A stretch of 51,265 nucleotides of DNA from Sneathiella sp. (GTDB taxonomy: Bacteria > Pseudomonadota > Alphaproteobacteria > Sneathiellales > Sneathiellaceae). This document shows, piece after piece, positions 1 to 9,178 of the stretch. The translations under genes were made by a program, and so were the position numbers. The notes below the pieces were generated by a model that saw only the letters and a list, made by a program, of their open reading frames with translations, was not told the DNA's origin and did not search any database. Location of the stretch: NCBI GenBank assembly GCA_002706985.1, contig PAKP01000086.1, positions 1 through 51,265 on the forward strand. Reading direction: 5' to 3'. Every line of letters begins with the position of its first letter. The stretch's first letter is position 1.

Positions 1-232
1 CCGGTCCATGTTCTGCACGGGCTTTGTCAAAAGCAGCCTCAACGGAACTGTCATCGGCTACATTGGTTGTGCAGGCAATCCCTCCTATCTCTGACGCCGC
101 TTTCTCCGCAAGTTCCGTGTTCATGTCTAGAATGGCGACCTTTGCTCCCGCTGCCGCCAGCATTTTTGCTGTTGCGTTGCCGAGGCCGGATGCACCACCC
201 GTTACGATGGCTGCTTTACCCAAGATATCCAT
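1..232 (-). CDS. Short-chain dehydrogenase/reductase, partial (C-terminus outside window)
   Basis: The reading frame runs leftward off the window, so only about 77 N-terminal residues are visible. They contain a Rossmann dinucleotide-binding start with TGGASGLG at residues 11-18, then a beta strand ending in AILDMN, where the acidic residue suggests NAD preference. This is the classical SDR fold. The sequence style resembles 3-hydroxyacyl-CoA dehydrogenase type 2 (HSD10-like) enzymes, but the catalytic Ser-Tyr-Lys part is missing and substrate cannot be decided. The start at 232 has GGAG six bases upstream; an in-frame ATG at 244 has no ribosome binding site. It is divergent from the YkvA gene. 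Confidence 0.85.
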   Translation of the reverse strand, partial: MDILGKAAIVTGGASGLGNATAKMLAAAGAKVAILDMNTELAEKAASEIGGIACTTNVADDSSVEAAFDKARAEHGP

Positions 233-352
233 ATTTTTCTCCATTTATTATGAGGATGAGTTTGATTTTCCGGCCTCTGCTTATACTGGTAATGTTCAAA
301 TGTGAAGCGTCTCCTTCTTGCAATGCTCCCGGGGCAGGTACATATTTGTGTT

Positions 353-733
353 ATGATGAAGGAGAAAGACGAAGATATATCAGCCTTTGATGAGGCTAAG
401 CTCCAGAGCGATAAGCGTCTTGTCATGCGCGAATTTGCCCAGAAGCTTCGCAAGAATATTGGCAGAATTCCTTTTTCAGAAGACATCACAGCCAGCTTTT
501 ATTGCGCCCTCGATGGCAAAAGTCCGGCGTTTGTAAAAGCGGTCCTCTTTGGTGCCCTCGCCTATTTCATCATGCCCGCTGATGTCATTCCCGATTTCCT
601 GGCCGGCGTCGGCTTTACCGACGATGCCAGTGTCCTCATGGCGGCAATGGGGACCGTCCAAAAATATATTAATGACGAACATCGGGAGAAAGCGCGCGCA
701 TTCCTGGAAAAAGAGCCGATAGCGACCGATTAA
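353..733 (+). CDS. YkvA family (DUF1232) membrane protein
   Basis: A small protein of about 126 residues. The C-terminal half holds the DUF1232/YkvA signature: a hydrophobic segment reading KAVLFGALAYFIMPADVIPD, then a TDDASVL stretch. The family is widespread in bacteria, usually with one or two membrane-associated helices, and has no firmly established biochemical role. The frame is open from a GTG at 302, but the stretch 302-352 is not family-like. The tandem ATGs at 353/356, followed by a charged stretch and FDEAKL, match the usual family N-terminus. No strong ribosome binding site is visible, so the start is uncertain. Confidence 0.8.
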   Translation: MMKEKDEDISAFDEAKLQSDKRLVMREFAQKLRKNIGRIPFSEDITASFYCALDGKSPAFVKAVLFGALAYFIMPADVIPDFLAGVGFTDDASVLMAAMGTVQKYINDEHREKARAFLEKEPIATD

Positions 734-778
734 CCACCAGGTGATCCTGCGTTTTCCACACTGCAGAATAGCTTTTTT

Positions 779-801
779 AAATTTGTGCAGCACAGCAATT
801 T
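779..801. promoter_or_regulatory. Inverted repeat upstream of scoA, possible operator
   Basis: TGTGC-A-GCACA at 784-794 is a perfect inverted repeat, with further AAATT/AATTT arms at 779-783 and 797-801. It lies about 60 bases upstream of the scoA start, in the only gap where the scoAB promoter can be. No known regulator is assigned; the role as an operator is inference. Confidence 0.3.
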
Positions 802-859
802 ATTGTTATAAAGCTGCGACAATCCCCGGAGCACGAGCTTACTGAATAAGGATTTTAGA

Positions 860-1567
860 ATGAGCGACAGGAAAATATACGCAGACGCCAAGACCGCGTT
901 GGAGGGAATATTAAAGGATGATATGACATTGATGTCAGGCGGATTCGGCCTTTGCGGCATTCCCGAAACGCTGATCGAAGCCGTAAAAGACTCCGGCGTA
1001 AAGGGCCTGACAGTGATTTCCAACAACGCGGGCGTCGATGGCATCGGCCTTGGAGTCCTTTTGGAAAGCAAGCAGATATCAACGATGGTCTCGTCTTATG
1101 TCGGGGAGAACAAAATGTTCGCCGAGCAATATCTGAACGGTGATCTGGAAGTCGTTTTCACGCCTCAGGGAACCTTGTCTGAACAGATCCGTGCTGGCGG
1201 CGCAGGCATCCCGGCCTTCTTCACTAAGACCGGCGTAGGCACCTTGGTCGCCGAGGGGAAAGAGGTCCGCAATTTCGATGGTGAGGACTATGTGATGGAG
1301 ATGGGCCTGACCGCCGACGTCGCGCTTGTCCATGCCTATATGGCAGATAAGGAAGGAAATCTGGTCTTCCGTAAGACTGCACGCAACTTCAACCCCATGA
1401 TGGCGACGGCTGGCAAAATTACGGTCGTGGAAGTCGAGCATTTGGTTGAACCCGGCGAAATCGATCCGGATCATATCGTCGTACCGGGTGTCTATGTGCA
1501 ACGTATCGTGCATGTGCCGAACCCTGTAAAACACATTGAAAAACGCACAACCCGCCCCCGCAATTAA
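860..1567 (+). CDS. scoA: Succinyl-CoA:3-ketoacid CoA transferase, subunit A
   Basis: A 235-residue family I CoA transferase alpha subunit, of normal length. Visible motifs are [10 protein letters not shown] at residues 27-36 (the CoA-transferase glycine-rich signature), [11 protein letters not shown] near 55-65 and [16 protein letters not shown] near 113-128. With subunit B it moves CoA from succinyl-CoA to acetoacetate, the step that activates ketone bodies in the cytosol. Upstream AAGGA supports the ATG at 860. The next gene, scoB, starts 29 bases after its stop, so the two form an operon. The 3-hydroxybutyrate dehydrogenase at 41732-42514 would supply acetoacetate. Confidence 0.95.
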   Translation: MSDRKIYADAKTALEGILKDDMTLMSGGFGLCGIPETLIEAVKDSGVKGLTVISNNAGVDGIGLGVLLESKQISTMVSSYVGENKMFAEQYLNGDLEVVFTPQGTLSEQIRAGGAGIPAFFTKTGVGTLVAEGKEVRNFDGEDYVMEMGLTADVALVHAYMADKEGNLVFRKTARNFNPMMATAGKITVVEVEHLVEPGEIDPDHIVVPGVYVQRIVHVPNPVKHIEKRTTRPRN

Positions 1568-1596
1568 TCCGCCTGACCGAGATAGAGGATAATAAA

Positions 1597-2241
1597 ATGG
1601 CTTGGACCAGAGAACAGATGGCGCAGCGCGCCGCACAGGAACTTGAAGACGGCTTCTACGTTAATCTCGGGATCGGTATCCCGACACTTGTCTCGAATTA
1701 TATTCCTGAAGGAATGGAAATTCAGCTCCAGAGCGAAAATGGCATGCTCGGCATGGGCCCCTTTCCGTACGAAGGCGAGGAAGATGCAGATCTGATTAAC
1801 GCAGGCAAGCAGACTGTTACAGAATTACCGACGACGAGTTATTTCTCCAATGCAGACAGTTTTGCGATGATCCGCGGCGGACACATCAACCTCTCCATTC
1901 TTGGCGCCATGCAGGTTGCAGAGAATGCCGATCTTGCCAACTGGATGATTCCCGGCAAGATGGTCAAGGGTATGGGGGGCGCCATGGATCTTGTCGCTGG
2001 CGTCAAGAAAGTGATCGTCGTTATGGAACATACGGCTAAGGGAACACCAAAACTGCTTAAAACCTGTAATCTGCCCCTAACAGGGCAAGGCGTTGTCGAC
2101 ATGGTTATTACAGATATGGCTGTCTTCGCGTTTGATAAAGAGGGCGAAGAAGTCACAATGAAGCTTATTGAATTGGCGGATGGTGTTACTCTGGAAGATG
2201 TGGAGGCAACAACGGAGGCGGAATTTATCGTCGCTTTATAG
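1597..2241 (+). CDS. scoB: Succinyl-CoA:3-ketoacid CoA transferase, subunit B
   Basis: A 214-residue beta subunit of the family I CoA transferase. It carries the catalytic glutamate in the [11 protein letters not shown] motif (Glu47), which forms the glutamyl-CoA thioester in this family. The GIGIPT segment at residues 25-30 and the GGAMDLVAG region are also typical. It is translated from ATG with AGAGGA upstream and sits 29 bases behind scoA. A strong terminator follows the stop. Both subunits are intact, so a working heteromeric enzyme is expected. Confidence 0.95.
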   Translation: MAWTREQMAQRAAQELEDGFYVNLGIGIPTLVSNYIPEGMEIQLQSENGMLGMGPFPYEGEEDADLINAGKQTVTELPTTSYFSNADSFAMIRGGHINLSILGAMQVAENADLANWMIPGKMVKGMGGAMDLVAGVKKVIVVMEHTAKGTPKLLKTCNLPLTGQGVVDMVITDMAVFAFDKEGEEVTMKLIELADGVTLEDVEATTEAEFIVAL

Positions 2242-2273
2242 ATGACGAGTTCGTCTAATGCTTCTTGAAAACG

Positions 2274-2300
2274 ACCCATCGGAGACGATGGGTTTTTTCT
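2274..2300 (+). terminator. Rho-independent terminator of scoAB
   Basis: ACCCATC (2274-2280), a six-base loop, then GATGGGT and a run of T at 2293-2298. This is a textbook stem, loop and U-tract 33 bases after the scoB stop. It also separates scoAB from the convergent permease gene. Confidence 0.85.
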
Positions 2301-2347
2301 TGTCCTCCTGCTTTCCGGCAAGCAAAACTAAAGCTTAACTATCAGCC

Positions 2348-3316
2348 TCATCTTGTTGGCCCGGAGCGGGTTTCCGCAGCGGTTTGCGCCAACACCTCTT
2401 TTTCCTTTTCACGAGCCTGCGCGGCGCTGACCCTTGATTCCCGAATAGCGATATAAATAGACGAAGCGAAAATGACGGCGGCACCGACATATGTAAGGAG
2501 GTCAGGTTCCTGCATGAAGAAAATAAACCCGATCAGCGCAGAGAAAATAAGGCGGAAGAAATCAAACGGCATAACCACGGATGCGTCCGCAAGGGAGTAG
2601 GCTTTGGTAAATGCCAGATGCCCGATTGTCGCCAACAAGCCGATGAACAGGATTATCAGAAGCTGCTCCATCGTCGGTGTCTCCCAGACGAAAAGCGCTG
2701 GAATAAGTGACATCGGCAGGATCAGAAGCTGGTTCAACGCAACCATTGCCGTTGTGCTTTCAGTCCGGGACAGGAGTTTAACCATAATCATGGAAGACGC
2801 CATAGTTATGGCGGAAAAAACTGCGGAATAGGCACCGATACTGAGCTCCGCAAATCCAGGCCGCAATATAATCATCGCCCCCAGGAACCCGACAACCATA
2901 GCCGTTCCACGACGAATGCCCACAACCTCTTTGAGGAAAATAATGGCCAGAATGGTGCCAAAGATAGGGGCGGTAAAGTTCAGCGCCACGGCATCCGCGA
3001 GCGGTAAGACACTCACCGCATAGAACCAGCTCAACATGGAGGCAAACCCAAACAGGCTACGCAGACCAAATGCGCCGATACGTTCCGTCTTGAGCCCGCC
3101 AAATCCAACCCGCGCAAACCAGGGCAGGAAAAACAGCAAACCGGCGACATTCCGCAAAAAGACTACCTGGAAAATCGGCATTCCGGTATCTGCGACATAC
3201 CGGATTTCACCGGCCATAACTGACAGGATAAAACAGGCGAAGACCATCAAGACAATAGCCCGAAGCACCGGCGATTTTTGCAGTATAGGTTTAAACGGAA
3301 GACGAAAAATGGCCAT
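2348..3316 (-). CDS. DMT superfamily permease (EamA domain)
   Basis: A 322-residue hydrophobic protein with about ten predicted membrane segments arranged as two EamA repeats. Hallmarks are ALNFTAPIFGTILAIIFLKE at the end of the first repeat and the matching region near ASVVMPFDFFRLIFSALIGF in the second. The C-terminus is a charged cytosolic tail. Members of the drug/metabolite transporter superfamily move small metabolites or amino acids across the inner membrane; the substrate cannot be read from sequence. It is one of three EamA proteins in the window. A 14-base perfect palindrome lies just upstream of its start (3332-3345). Confidence 0.88.
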   Translation of the reverse strand: MAIFRLPFKPILQKSPVLRAIVLMVFACFILSVMAGEIRYVADTGMPIFQVVFLRNVAGLLFFLPWFARVGFGGLKTERIGAFGLRSLFGFASMLSWFYAVSVLPLADAVALNFTAPIFGTILAIIFLKEVVGIRRGTAMVVGFLGAMIILRPGFAELSIGAYSAVFSAITMASSMIMVKLLSRTESTTAMVALNQLLILPMSLIPALFVWETPTMEQLLIILFIGLLATIGHLAFTKAYSLADASVVMPFDFFRLIFSALIGFIFFMQEPDLLTYVGAAVIFASSIYIAIRESRVSAAQAREKEKEVLAQTAAETRSGPTR

Positions 3317-3331
3317 TTCAGTCAGAATAAA

Positions 3332-3345
3332 TTGTTGGCCAACAA
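3332..3345. promoter_or_regulatory. Perfect palindrome TTGTTGGCCAACAA, possible operator
   Basis: A 14-base perfect palindrome 15 bases upstream of the ATG of the EamA permease gene (minus strand). Its position suits a repressor site in the promoter or leader. No regulator gene lies beside it, so the function is inference. Confidence 0.35.
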
Positions 3346-3400
3346 AGGCAAAGACTAATTACGCAATACAGCCCTGCGTTCCGGGGGCGCAAGTTAATCA

Positions 3401-4636
3401 TTAAGACTTCAGCCAAAGTAAGTTAAGGCCATGCAGAAATTTATAGGTCGGTGCAAACTGGGCACGAAACGCAGGCCAATCCATAGAAAAGTCATTTTGA
3501 ATATCGCGAAGGTTTCGCAAACCAGTTATTCTTTCTACAAATTCACCGGCTCTCTCGGGAACCGGAATAGAAACAGGCTCCTGATCAAAACGTACCGTTA
3601 AGGAAGAGTGTGCCGTCAGCGTACGGGCCAGTGCGTCCTGATTTCCGTCTTTCAGGAATGGTACCATTTCGGGTTCAAATTTCGCTAAACCCGGTGCGCT
3701 GCCCTTGGCTTTACGAACGTAGAAACTATGGGTCTTCATATTTCCGGCAAGATTTTCGGCAAGCGCCGCCTGCGCGTCGCTCTCCAGCCTGCGCGCTTTC
3801 TTTCGCAAATCCTGATCTTGTAAATACAGTGCCGGATCGTAACGTATCGGCATAATAAAACTCACCAGTTCCAAACCGGATTTTGCCAGCAGGTTCAAGA
3901 CTTCCGGCACCAGATAACTCCGGTCCCTCGGATGCAACAATAAATCGTAAAGCGCCGCATCCTCCCCAAGCTTGTGATCTCCGACTGCGGCGTTCTTATT
4001 CAACCAGTTACTCGGCGGGAGGTCTTTCAGAAGGCTTTTTGCAGACTTGATCTGACTACTGACAGAATCCCCGGCGGTCAGGCTTTTAAGGGCATTCTGC
4101 ACATGATAAACACCCGTCCTGCCAAGGGTGGCATATAACAGCAACCCCATCCCGCCATCATCAGCGAGGCATTCGTTGAGGGTCGCAAGACCTGCTTCCG
4201 GCTCCTCAAGGTGATGCAGGACGCCACAGCAGTCGATATAATCAAATATCGGCAAGTCCATCTTTGATAAATCAAGGAGAGAACCTGTCAGAAATTTAAT
4301 ATTCTTGAGACCCCGTGCCTTTGCCCGGGCTTCCGCTATCTTCCGGGTAGCCGCAGACAGATCAAGATATGTGACCTGACCCGCCTTTCCCCGATTAGCG
4401 AGATGCTGCGCCAGCATGATTGCGGCATCCCCAGTCCCCCCTCCGGCAACGAGTGCATGGAAGGGTTTCGTGAAATCGCGCCGGCCAGCGAAAAGAAAGT
4501 GATTGACTTCATCCAGGTGGCTCGGGCTACCTTCGATCAGGCGTTTTGCCTCATCTTTCGGATCGCGGGGTGGATAGGGAAGCACTTCATATTGACGCTT
4601 GACGGCCTTGTCGCGCTTTCCCCTTCCTTTAGACAC
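3401..4636 (-). CDS. Class I SAM-dependent methyltransferase
   Basis: A 411-residue protein. The N-terminal part has a YEVLPYPPRDPKDEAKRL segment. A class I methyltransferase core follows: motif I ALVAGGGTGDAA at residues 61-72, the acidic YLDLS at 90-94 that should bind the SAM ribose, FLTGSLLDL near 115-123 and GVLHHLEEPEAG at 138-149. The C-terminal 160 residues are a family-specific extension. A protein of this layout probably methylates a small molecule or protein, but no acceptor can be named. It starts 5 bases after the quinone reductase stop on the same strand, so the two are co-transcribed. Confidence 0.85.
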   Translation of the reverse strand: MSKGRGKRDKAVKRQYEVLPYPPRDPKDEAKRLIEGSPSHLDEVNHFLFAGRRDFTKPFHALVAGGGTGDAAIMLAQHLANRGKAGQVTYLDLSAATRKIAEARAKARGLKNIKFLTGSLLDLSKMDLPIFDYIDCCGVLHHLEEPEAGLATLNECLADDGGMGLLLYATLGRTGVYHVQNALKSLTAGDSVSSQIKSAKSLLKDLPPSNWLNKNAAVGDHKLGEDAALYDLLLHPRDRSYLVPEVLNLLAKSGLELVSFIMPIRYDPALYLQDQDLRKKARRLESDAQAALAENLAGNMKTHSFYVRKAKGSAPGLAKFEPEMVPFLKDGNQDALARTLTAHSSLTVRFDQEPVSIPVPERAGEFVERITGLRNLRDIQNDFSMDWPAFRAQFAPTYKFLHGLNLLWLKS

Positions 4637-4641
4637 GAATA

Positions 4642-5622
4642 CTATTCCTTGACGGTAATGATAATCTTGCCCGTTGACTTGCGCGAAAGCAGCGCCTTCA
4701 TTGCGTCCGCCCCCTGTTCAAGCGGGAAATGCATGGAGACATGCGGCTTGATCTTGCCTTCTTCAACCATATCCAGCATTGCCTGGAAATTTGCTCGGTT
4801 CTTTTCAGGCGTCCGCCGGGCAAAATCACCCCAGAATACGCCGATGACCGAGCAGCCTTTCAGCAGCACCAGATTGGTCTTAAGCTCTGCAATCCGGCCG
4901 GATGCAAATCCGATAACCAGCAGGCGTCCATCCCAGTTAATGCACCGCATCGACTGATCAAACGCATCACCCCCAACCGGATCATAGATGACGTCAGCGC
5001 CTTTACCATCGGTAAGTTCCTTGACCCGATCGCGAATGCTCTCTTTCGAGTAATTGATGACATGCTCCGCGCCATACTGCTTAACGATATCAATTTTCTC
5101 ATCGGATCCGACAGTTCCAATAACGGTCGCACCCAGCGCCTTGCCAAGCTCTACCGCGTTCAAACCAACACCACCTGCAGCACCGTGAACCAGCAACACT
5201 TCACCCGGCTTCAAATGTCCACGGTCAACCAGCGCATGATAGGTCGTGCCGTAGGTGACGGGAAAGCCCGCAGCCTGATCAAAAGGCATATTATCCGGGA
5301 TTTTATAAGTGCTGTCTTCCGGCGCCAAAACATATTCCGCAAAGCCACCGACACCATGATTGGCCATGACACGGTCACCAACGGCAACTTTGGTAACCCC
5401 CTTGCCAATTGCCGTTACAATACCGGAAGATTCCATTCCCGGCGAAAAGGGAAAAGGCGGTTTGAACTGGTATTTACCGGCAATCATCAGCGTGTCCGGG
5501 AAGTTGAGCCCCACTGAATGCACCTCGATCTTGACCATACCTTCCTTGACTTCAGGTTCAGGAATGTCCTCCATAACGAGAATATCCGGATCCCCAAATT
5601 CCTTACAAACAAGTGCTTTCAT
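4642..5622 (-). CDS. NADPH:quinone oxidoreductase family protein (zinc-free MDR)
   Basis: A 326-residue medium-chain dehydrogenase/reductase of the quinone oxidoreductase branch. It has the GroES-like N-terminus with SVGLNFPDTLMIAGKYQ, the LVHGAAGGVGLNAVELGKALGA nucleotide-binding region near residues 140-160 (AxxGxxG, NADPH type) and YDPVGGD after it. The zinc-binding cysteines of alcohol dehydrogenases are absent, as expected for this branch. I start at the ATG at 5622, which begins MKALVCKEFG like its relatives and has GGGA upstream; an in-frame GTG at 5634 is less likely. It is co-directional with the methyltransferase downstream. Confidence 0.9.
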   Translation of the reverse strand: MKALVCKEFGDPDILVMEDIPEPEVKEGMVKIEVHSVGLNFPDTLMIAGKYQFKPPFPFSPGMESSGIVTAIGKGVTKVAVGDRVMANHGVGGFAEYVLAPEDSTYKIPDNMPFDQAAGFPVTYGTTYHALVDRGHLKPGEVLLVHGAAGGVGLNAVELGKALGATVIGTVGSDEKIDIVKQYGAEHVINYSKESIRDRVKELTDGKGADVIYDPVGGDAFDQSMRCINWDGRLLVIGFASGRIAELKTNLVLLKGCSVIGVFWGDFARRTPEKNRANFQAMLDMVEEGKIKPHVSMHFPLEQGADAMKALLSRKSTGKIIITVKE

Positions 5623-5705
5623 GATTTTTCCCACATGTCATTTTTTGTTTTTGCAATGCACAAACTTACATCTGACTGAAAGGCAAGGTCAATCACAGAG
5701 ACGGC

Positions 5706-6734
5706 TCAATTATTTAAAACCACCGTTATATCCCCAACCGCCATGTCATTCCTGTTCCGCAGGACCGGGCGTATATAGGGATCGACAGCCTGATGTATTT
5801 TGTCATCGAGAACGCCCAGATCCTCCAGTATCGCGCCAAGCGCCGCCTCCGCAGCGCGGGTTGTCCCATCAAGTGCCTTGATGGCAATGCCGATGCCTGC
5901 CTCGGGAAGTGCCGCGAGGTAAACCGCCTCTGCGCCGACTTTGGCTATTATCCTGCCATTAGCAGCGCCATCCAATGCCGTGCAGAGCCTATCGGACCCC
6001 GCAATCATTTCCGGATATTTCGCGATGGCCTGCTGTAATCGCCGACAGGCTGCCGCACGCTCCGCTGACATTTTTTTTGGATCGGCAAATCTGGCGAAGG
6101 CCAATGCCGCATTCTGCAGAGGGATGCCGATGGTCGGGATAGAACAACCATCGATACCGACAGGCGCTTCGCTGAGGTCCAGATCGGTAAATTCCTCCAG
6201 CACCGCCACGATCCTTTTTTGTACCGGATGGTCGCGATTGATATACCCCTTTAACGGTTCCTTCAAATGTAATGCCGTTGATAAAAAGCCCGAATGCTTA
6301 CCCGAACAGTTATTATGCGCAGCCGTTGGTTCCTGCCCGGCAGCGGCAAGTGCCCGGGCAGCTGGATCATAGGTCGGCCAATGACGACCGCATTCGAGAT
6401 CAGAAATATCGAGGCCGATACGGCCTAGCCAGCTTTCCACGGCCTCCACATGAATTGGCTCGCCTGTATGGGAGGCACAGGCAAGAGAGAGTTCCTTCTC
6501 GCTTATATTGAGGGCATCCGCCGCACCGCTTTCAATCAAGGGCAATGCCTGTAACGGCTTGATCGCGGAACGCAGGTAAACCGGACTATCCACCTGCCCC
6601 CAGCTTTTCATCAGTTTCCCGTGGGAATCTGAAATAGCGGCGACAACCTGGTGTCGGCTTTCCACCATGTTGCCACGAGACACATTTACAGTAAAAGGAG
6701 GCCTTGCGAAATTCTCGGAGGAATGCTTAATCAT
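5706..6734 (-). CDS. Class 3 (ReAV-type) L-asparaginase
   Basis: A 342-residue protein of the asparaginase II family (PF06089), unrelated to the E. coli AnsA/AnsB fold. It would hydrolyse asparagine to aspartate and ammonia. The Rhizobium etli ReAV active-site residues, as I recall them, are all found here at a constant offset of +8: Ser56 and Lys59 in RSAIKP, Ser88 in CASHTGE, and the metal-site trio Cys143 and Lys146 in NNCSGKHSG with Cys197 in GIDGCSIP. There is no signal peptide, so it is cytosolic. It is divergent from the TrmH-family gene, with 71 bases between the starts. Confidence 0.9.
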   Translation of the reverse strand: MIKHSSENFARPPFTVNVSRGNMVESRHQVVAAISDSHGKLMKSWGQVDSPVYLRSAIKPLQALPLIESGAADALNISEKELSLACASHTGEPIHVEAVESWLGRIGLDISDLECGRHWPTYDPAARALAAAGQEPTAAHNNCSGKHSGFLSTALHLKEPLKGYINRDHPVQKRIVAVLEEFTDLDLSEAPVGIDGCSIPTIGIPLQNAALAFARFADPKKMSAERAAACRRLQQAIAKYPEMIAGSDRLCTALDGAANGRIIAKVGAEAVYLAALPEAGIGIAIKALDGTTRAAEAALGAILEDLGVLDDKIHQAVDPYIRPVLRNRNDMAVGDITVVLNN

Positions 6735-6805
6735 TTCATTCGGTCACATTATGTTTTTGGGGAACTGGCTTTTTAGCAGGAAACAACCGGGGAGAATAGA
6801 AAGTT

Positions 6806-7345
6806 ATGGGAATTTCCCGAGGATATTTTGGCATTGGTGTTGAAGGGATCAGCAAGCCGATGAATGCGGGCAATCTGTTTCGGACGGCCCATGCTTTCGG
6901 CGCAAGTTTCGTCTTCACCATCGGCGCAGATTATGCTGTCCGCAAAGCCCGCTCTGATACATCCGTCGCCCCCAAGAATATCCCCTGGTATGATTACGCG
7001 AACCTTGCGGAGATGCAGCTTCCAAAGGGTTGCAAGATCGTAGGTGTCGAACTGCTGGAGGAAGCGACAGAACTGCCCAGCTTCTTTCATCCTGTCAGCG
7101 CTGCCTATGTCCTCGGCCGGGAACGCGGCTCACTCTCTCCGGCGATGCAGGAAAAATGCGATTATTTCATCAAAATTCCGACAAATTTCTGTCTCAATGT
7201 TGCAACTGCGGGCGCAATTGTTATGTATGACAGAATTGTCACCCATGGACGGTTCGCCCAGCGACCAACCAGTGAGCTTGGCAAGCCCGAGCCTTTAAAA
7301 GCGCACGTCCAGGGGGCACCCATCAAGCGGCGTGTAACCGAGTAA
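6806..7345 (+). CDS. TrmH/SpoU family RNA 2'-O-methyltransferase
   Basis: A compact 179-residue SPOUT methylase. It shows the three SpoU motifs: KPMNAGNLFRTAHAFGA at residues 17-33 (motif 1, with the Asn and Arg used in catalysis), YVLGRERGSLS near 100-110 (motif 2) and IPTNFCLNVATAGAIVMYDR near 124-143 (motif 3, the knot that binds SAM). It lacks the extra N-terminal RNA-binding domain of RlmB. The target is probably a tRNA or rRNA ribose but cannot be fixed from sequence. AGAAAG precedes the ATG. Confidence 0.88.
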   Translation: MGISRGYFGIGVEGISKPMNAGNLFRTAHAFGASFVFTIGADYAVRKARSDTSVAPKNIPWYDYANLAEMQLPKGCKIVGVELLEEATELPSFFHPVSAAYVLGRERGSLSPAMQEKCDYFIKIPTNFCLNVATAGAIVMYDRIVTHGRFAQRPTSELGKPEPLKAHVQGAPIKRRVTE

Positions 7346-7421
7346 CACGACGCAAACAGCAAGGCAGGGTTTGTTGATGATTGAGTATAAAGAAAATTTG
7401 AAGACCGCAACTCTGGAAAAA

Positions 7422-7967
7422 ATGGTTTCGGACCGGTATGCTTTCCGCATGCGCAGATTAACAACCACAATGTTTCTGATGGCGCTCAGCCTGTTCTTCG
7501 TGATTGGTACGGCGAGCGCGCAACAAGCAGACCCGCGTGCACTCGGTACCTTCAATGACTGGCTCGCCTATAGCTGGAACGAGAATGGCAACAAAGTCTG
7601 CTATATGCTCTCGCGTCCTTTGAAGTCCACCCCGCAAGGGGTCAATCGCGGCGATATATATGTCATGGTCACCTATCGCCCGAAATCCAAATCCGCGGAA
7701 GAAGTCAGCCATGTTGCCGGCTATCCTTATAAGGATAAATCAACGGTCGATGCCTTGATTGGCAATAACAAATTCGTCCTGGCAACGAACAATGAAGTTG
7801 CCTGGGTTCCCGAAGGCGGTAGTGATGAGAAACTGATCGGTGCCATGCGCGCCGGATCGAAAATGATCGTCAAGGGAACCTCCAGCCGCGGAACGCTTAC
7901 TGTGGATACCTATTCCCTTCAGGGGTTTACTGCGGCCTACCAGCAGATTAGAAAAAGCTGTACTTGA
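7422..7967 (+). CDS. Invasion associated locus B (IalB)-like periplasmic protein
   Basis: About 181 residues with an N-terminal signal peptide: a basic MRRL segment, a hydrophobic core and a cleavage site after TASAQ. The mature part matches the IalB family in its W-x-AYSW start, the VCYMLSRP segment with one cysteine, and a C-terminal IRKSC cysteine that could pair with it. The family is common in alphaproteobacteria and its molecular function is unsettled. I chose the ATG at 7422 because GGA lies 5 bases upstream; 7377 and 7449 are alternatives. An ialB-like gene next to rlmN, with argG nearby, is an order I recall from rhizobia. Confidence 0.8.
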   Translation: MVSDRYAFRMRRLTTTMFLMALSLFFVIGTASAQQADPRALGTFNDWLAYSWNENGNKVCYMLSRPLKSTPQGVNRGDIYVMVTYRPKSKSAEEVSHVAGYPYKDKSTVDALIGNNKFVLATNNEVAWVPEGGSDEKLIGAMRAGSKMIVKGTSSRGTLTVDTYSLQGFTAAYQQIRKSCT

Positions 7968-8014
7968 CCGGCCTGACAAGAGTATAAGCCGCCTTTTAAA
8001 TAAGTTTGAACGCT

Positions 8015-9178
8015 ATGGCCCATTTGATTCCAGATGTAGATGCCGTCGACCGGCATTCAGAGCTGTTCGCCATCCGCAAAAGCCTGATCGGGCTTGACCG
8101 GAGTGAGATGGCCGCTGCGCTCGTGGCCGAGGGCATTGACGTGAAAGCCGCGAAAATGCGCGCGCGTCAGCTTTTCCACTGGCTCTATTATCGCGGTGCC
8201 AGCAATTTCGATGAGATGACCTCCATCTCGAAAGAGATGCGGGCATGGCTTCCTGAAAAATTTACAGCGGACCGCCCGGAGATTACTTCACTTCTTGAAT
8301 CGACGGACGGCACCCGGAAATGGCTGGTGAAATTCCCTGACGGTCAGGAAGTGGAATCGGTCCATATCCCAGAGGAGGATCGCGGCGCGCTCTGCGTTTC
8401 GAGCCAGGTCGGCTGCACCCTCACCTGCAGCTTCTGCCATACGGGGACGATGAAGCTCGTGCGTAATCTGACGGCGGGAGAAATCATCTCCCAAATGCTG
8501 GTCGCGCGCGACACCATCAATGAATGGCCGAGCCCCAAGGGTGAACGCATGATTTCCAACATCGTTATGATGGGTATGGGGGAGCCGCTCCTAAATTATG
8601 ACAATGTCGCCAAGGCGCTGAAAATCATCATGGACGGAGAAGGAATTTCTCTCTCAAAGCGCAGGATCACCCTGTCAACGTCCGGAGTAGTCCCGAAGAT
8701 TCATCAATGTGGCAAGGAACTTGGAGTTAATCTCGCGATATCGCTTCATGCCGTGACCGATGATGTCCGCGACATTCTGGTACCGATCAACAAGCGTTAT
8801 CCGATCAAGGAACTGCTGCAGGCCTGCAAGGAATACCCCGGCAGCAACAATGCCCGCCGGATCACCTTTGAGTATGTCATGCTGGACGGCATCAATGACA
8901 GTCCGGCAGATGCGCGTGAACTTGTGCGGCTGTTGAAGGATATCCCGGCCAAGGTCAACCTAATTCCTTTTAACCCCTGGCCCGGCACTCAATATCAATG
9001 CTCCAGCAATAACGCGATGCATCGCTTTGCGAAGATCGTCAACGATGCGGGCTATTCTTCCCCCATTCGCGTCCCCCGCGGCCGCGACATCATGGCCGCC
9101 TGCGGTCAACTGAAGTCCGAAAGCAAGAAAGTTTCAGCAGCACAGATCAAGAAAAACGAAGCGTCCGCTGCTTTATAG
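8015..9178 (+). CDS. rlmN: 23S rRNA (adenine2503-C2)/tRNA methyltransferase RlmN
   Basis: A 387-residue radical-SAM enzyme that methylates C2 of A2503 in 23S rRNA and A37 in some tRNAs. The 4Fe-4S ligands are Cys134, Cys138 and Cys141 in [12 protein letters not shown]. The two further conserved cysteines are present: Cys127 in GALCVSS, and Cys363 in AACGQL, which would carry the methyl intermediate. The [10 protein letters not shown] segment that contacts SAM is also visible. I start at the ATG at 8015; an in-frame TTG at 8006 would add three residues. Its stop codon overlaps the stop of the convergent acetyltransferase gene. Confidence 0.97.
   Translation: MAHLIPDVDAVDRHSELFAIRKSLIGLDRSEMAAALVAEGIDVKAAKMRARQLFHWLYYRGASNFDEMTSISKEMRAWLPEKFTADRPEITSLLESTDGTRKWLVKFPDGQEVESVHIPEEDRGALCVSSQVGCTLTCSFCHTGTMKLVRNLTAGEIISQMLVARDTINEWPSPKGERMISNIVMMGMGEPLLNYDNVAKALKIIMDGEGISLSKRRITLSTSGVVPKIHQCGKELGVNLAISLHAVTDDVRDILVPINKRYPIKELLQACKEYPGSNNARRITFEYVMLDGINDSPADARELVRLLKDIPAKVNLIPFNPWPGTQYQCSSNNAMHRFAKIVNDAGYSSPIRVPRGRDIMAACGQLKSESKKVSAAQIKKNEASAAL

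Noticed and set aside
4729..5517. A 262-codon open frame antisense to the quinone reductase gene
   Set aside because: A shadow of a clear MDR gene; composition is rich in His, Arg and Asn and shows no family.
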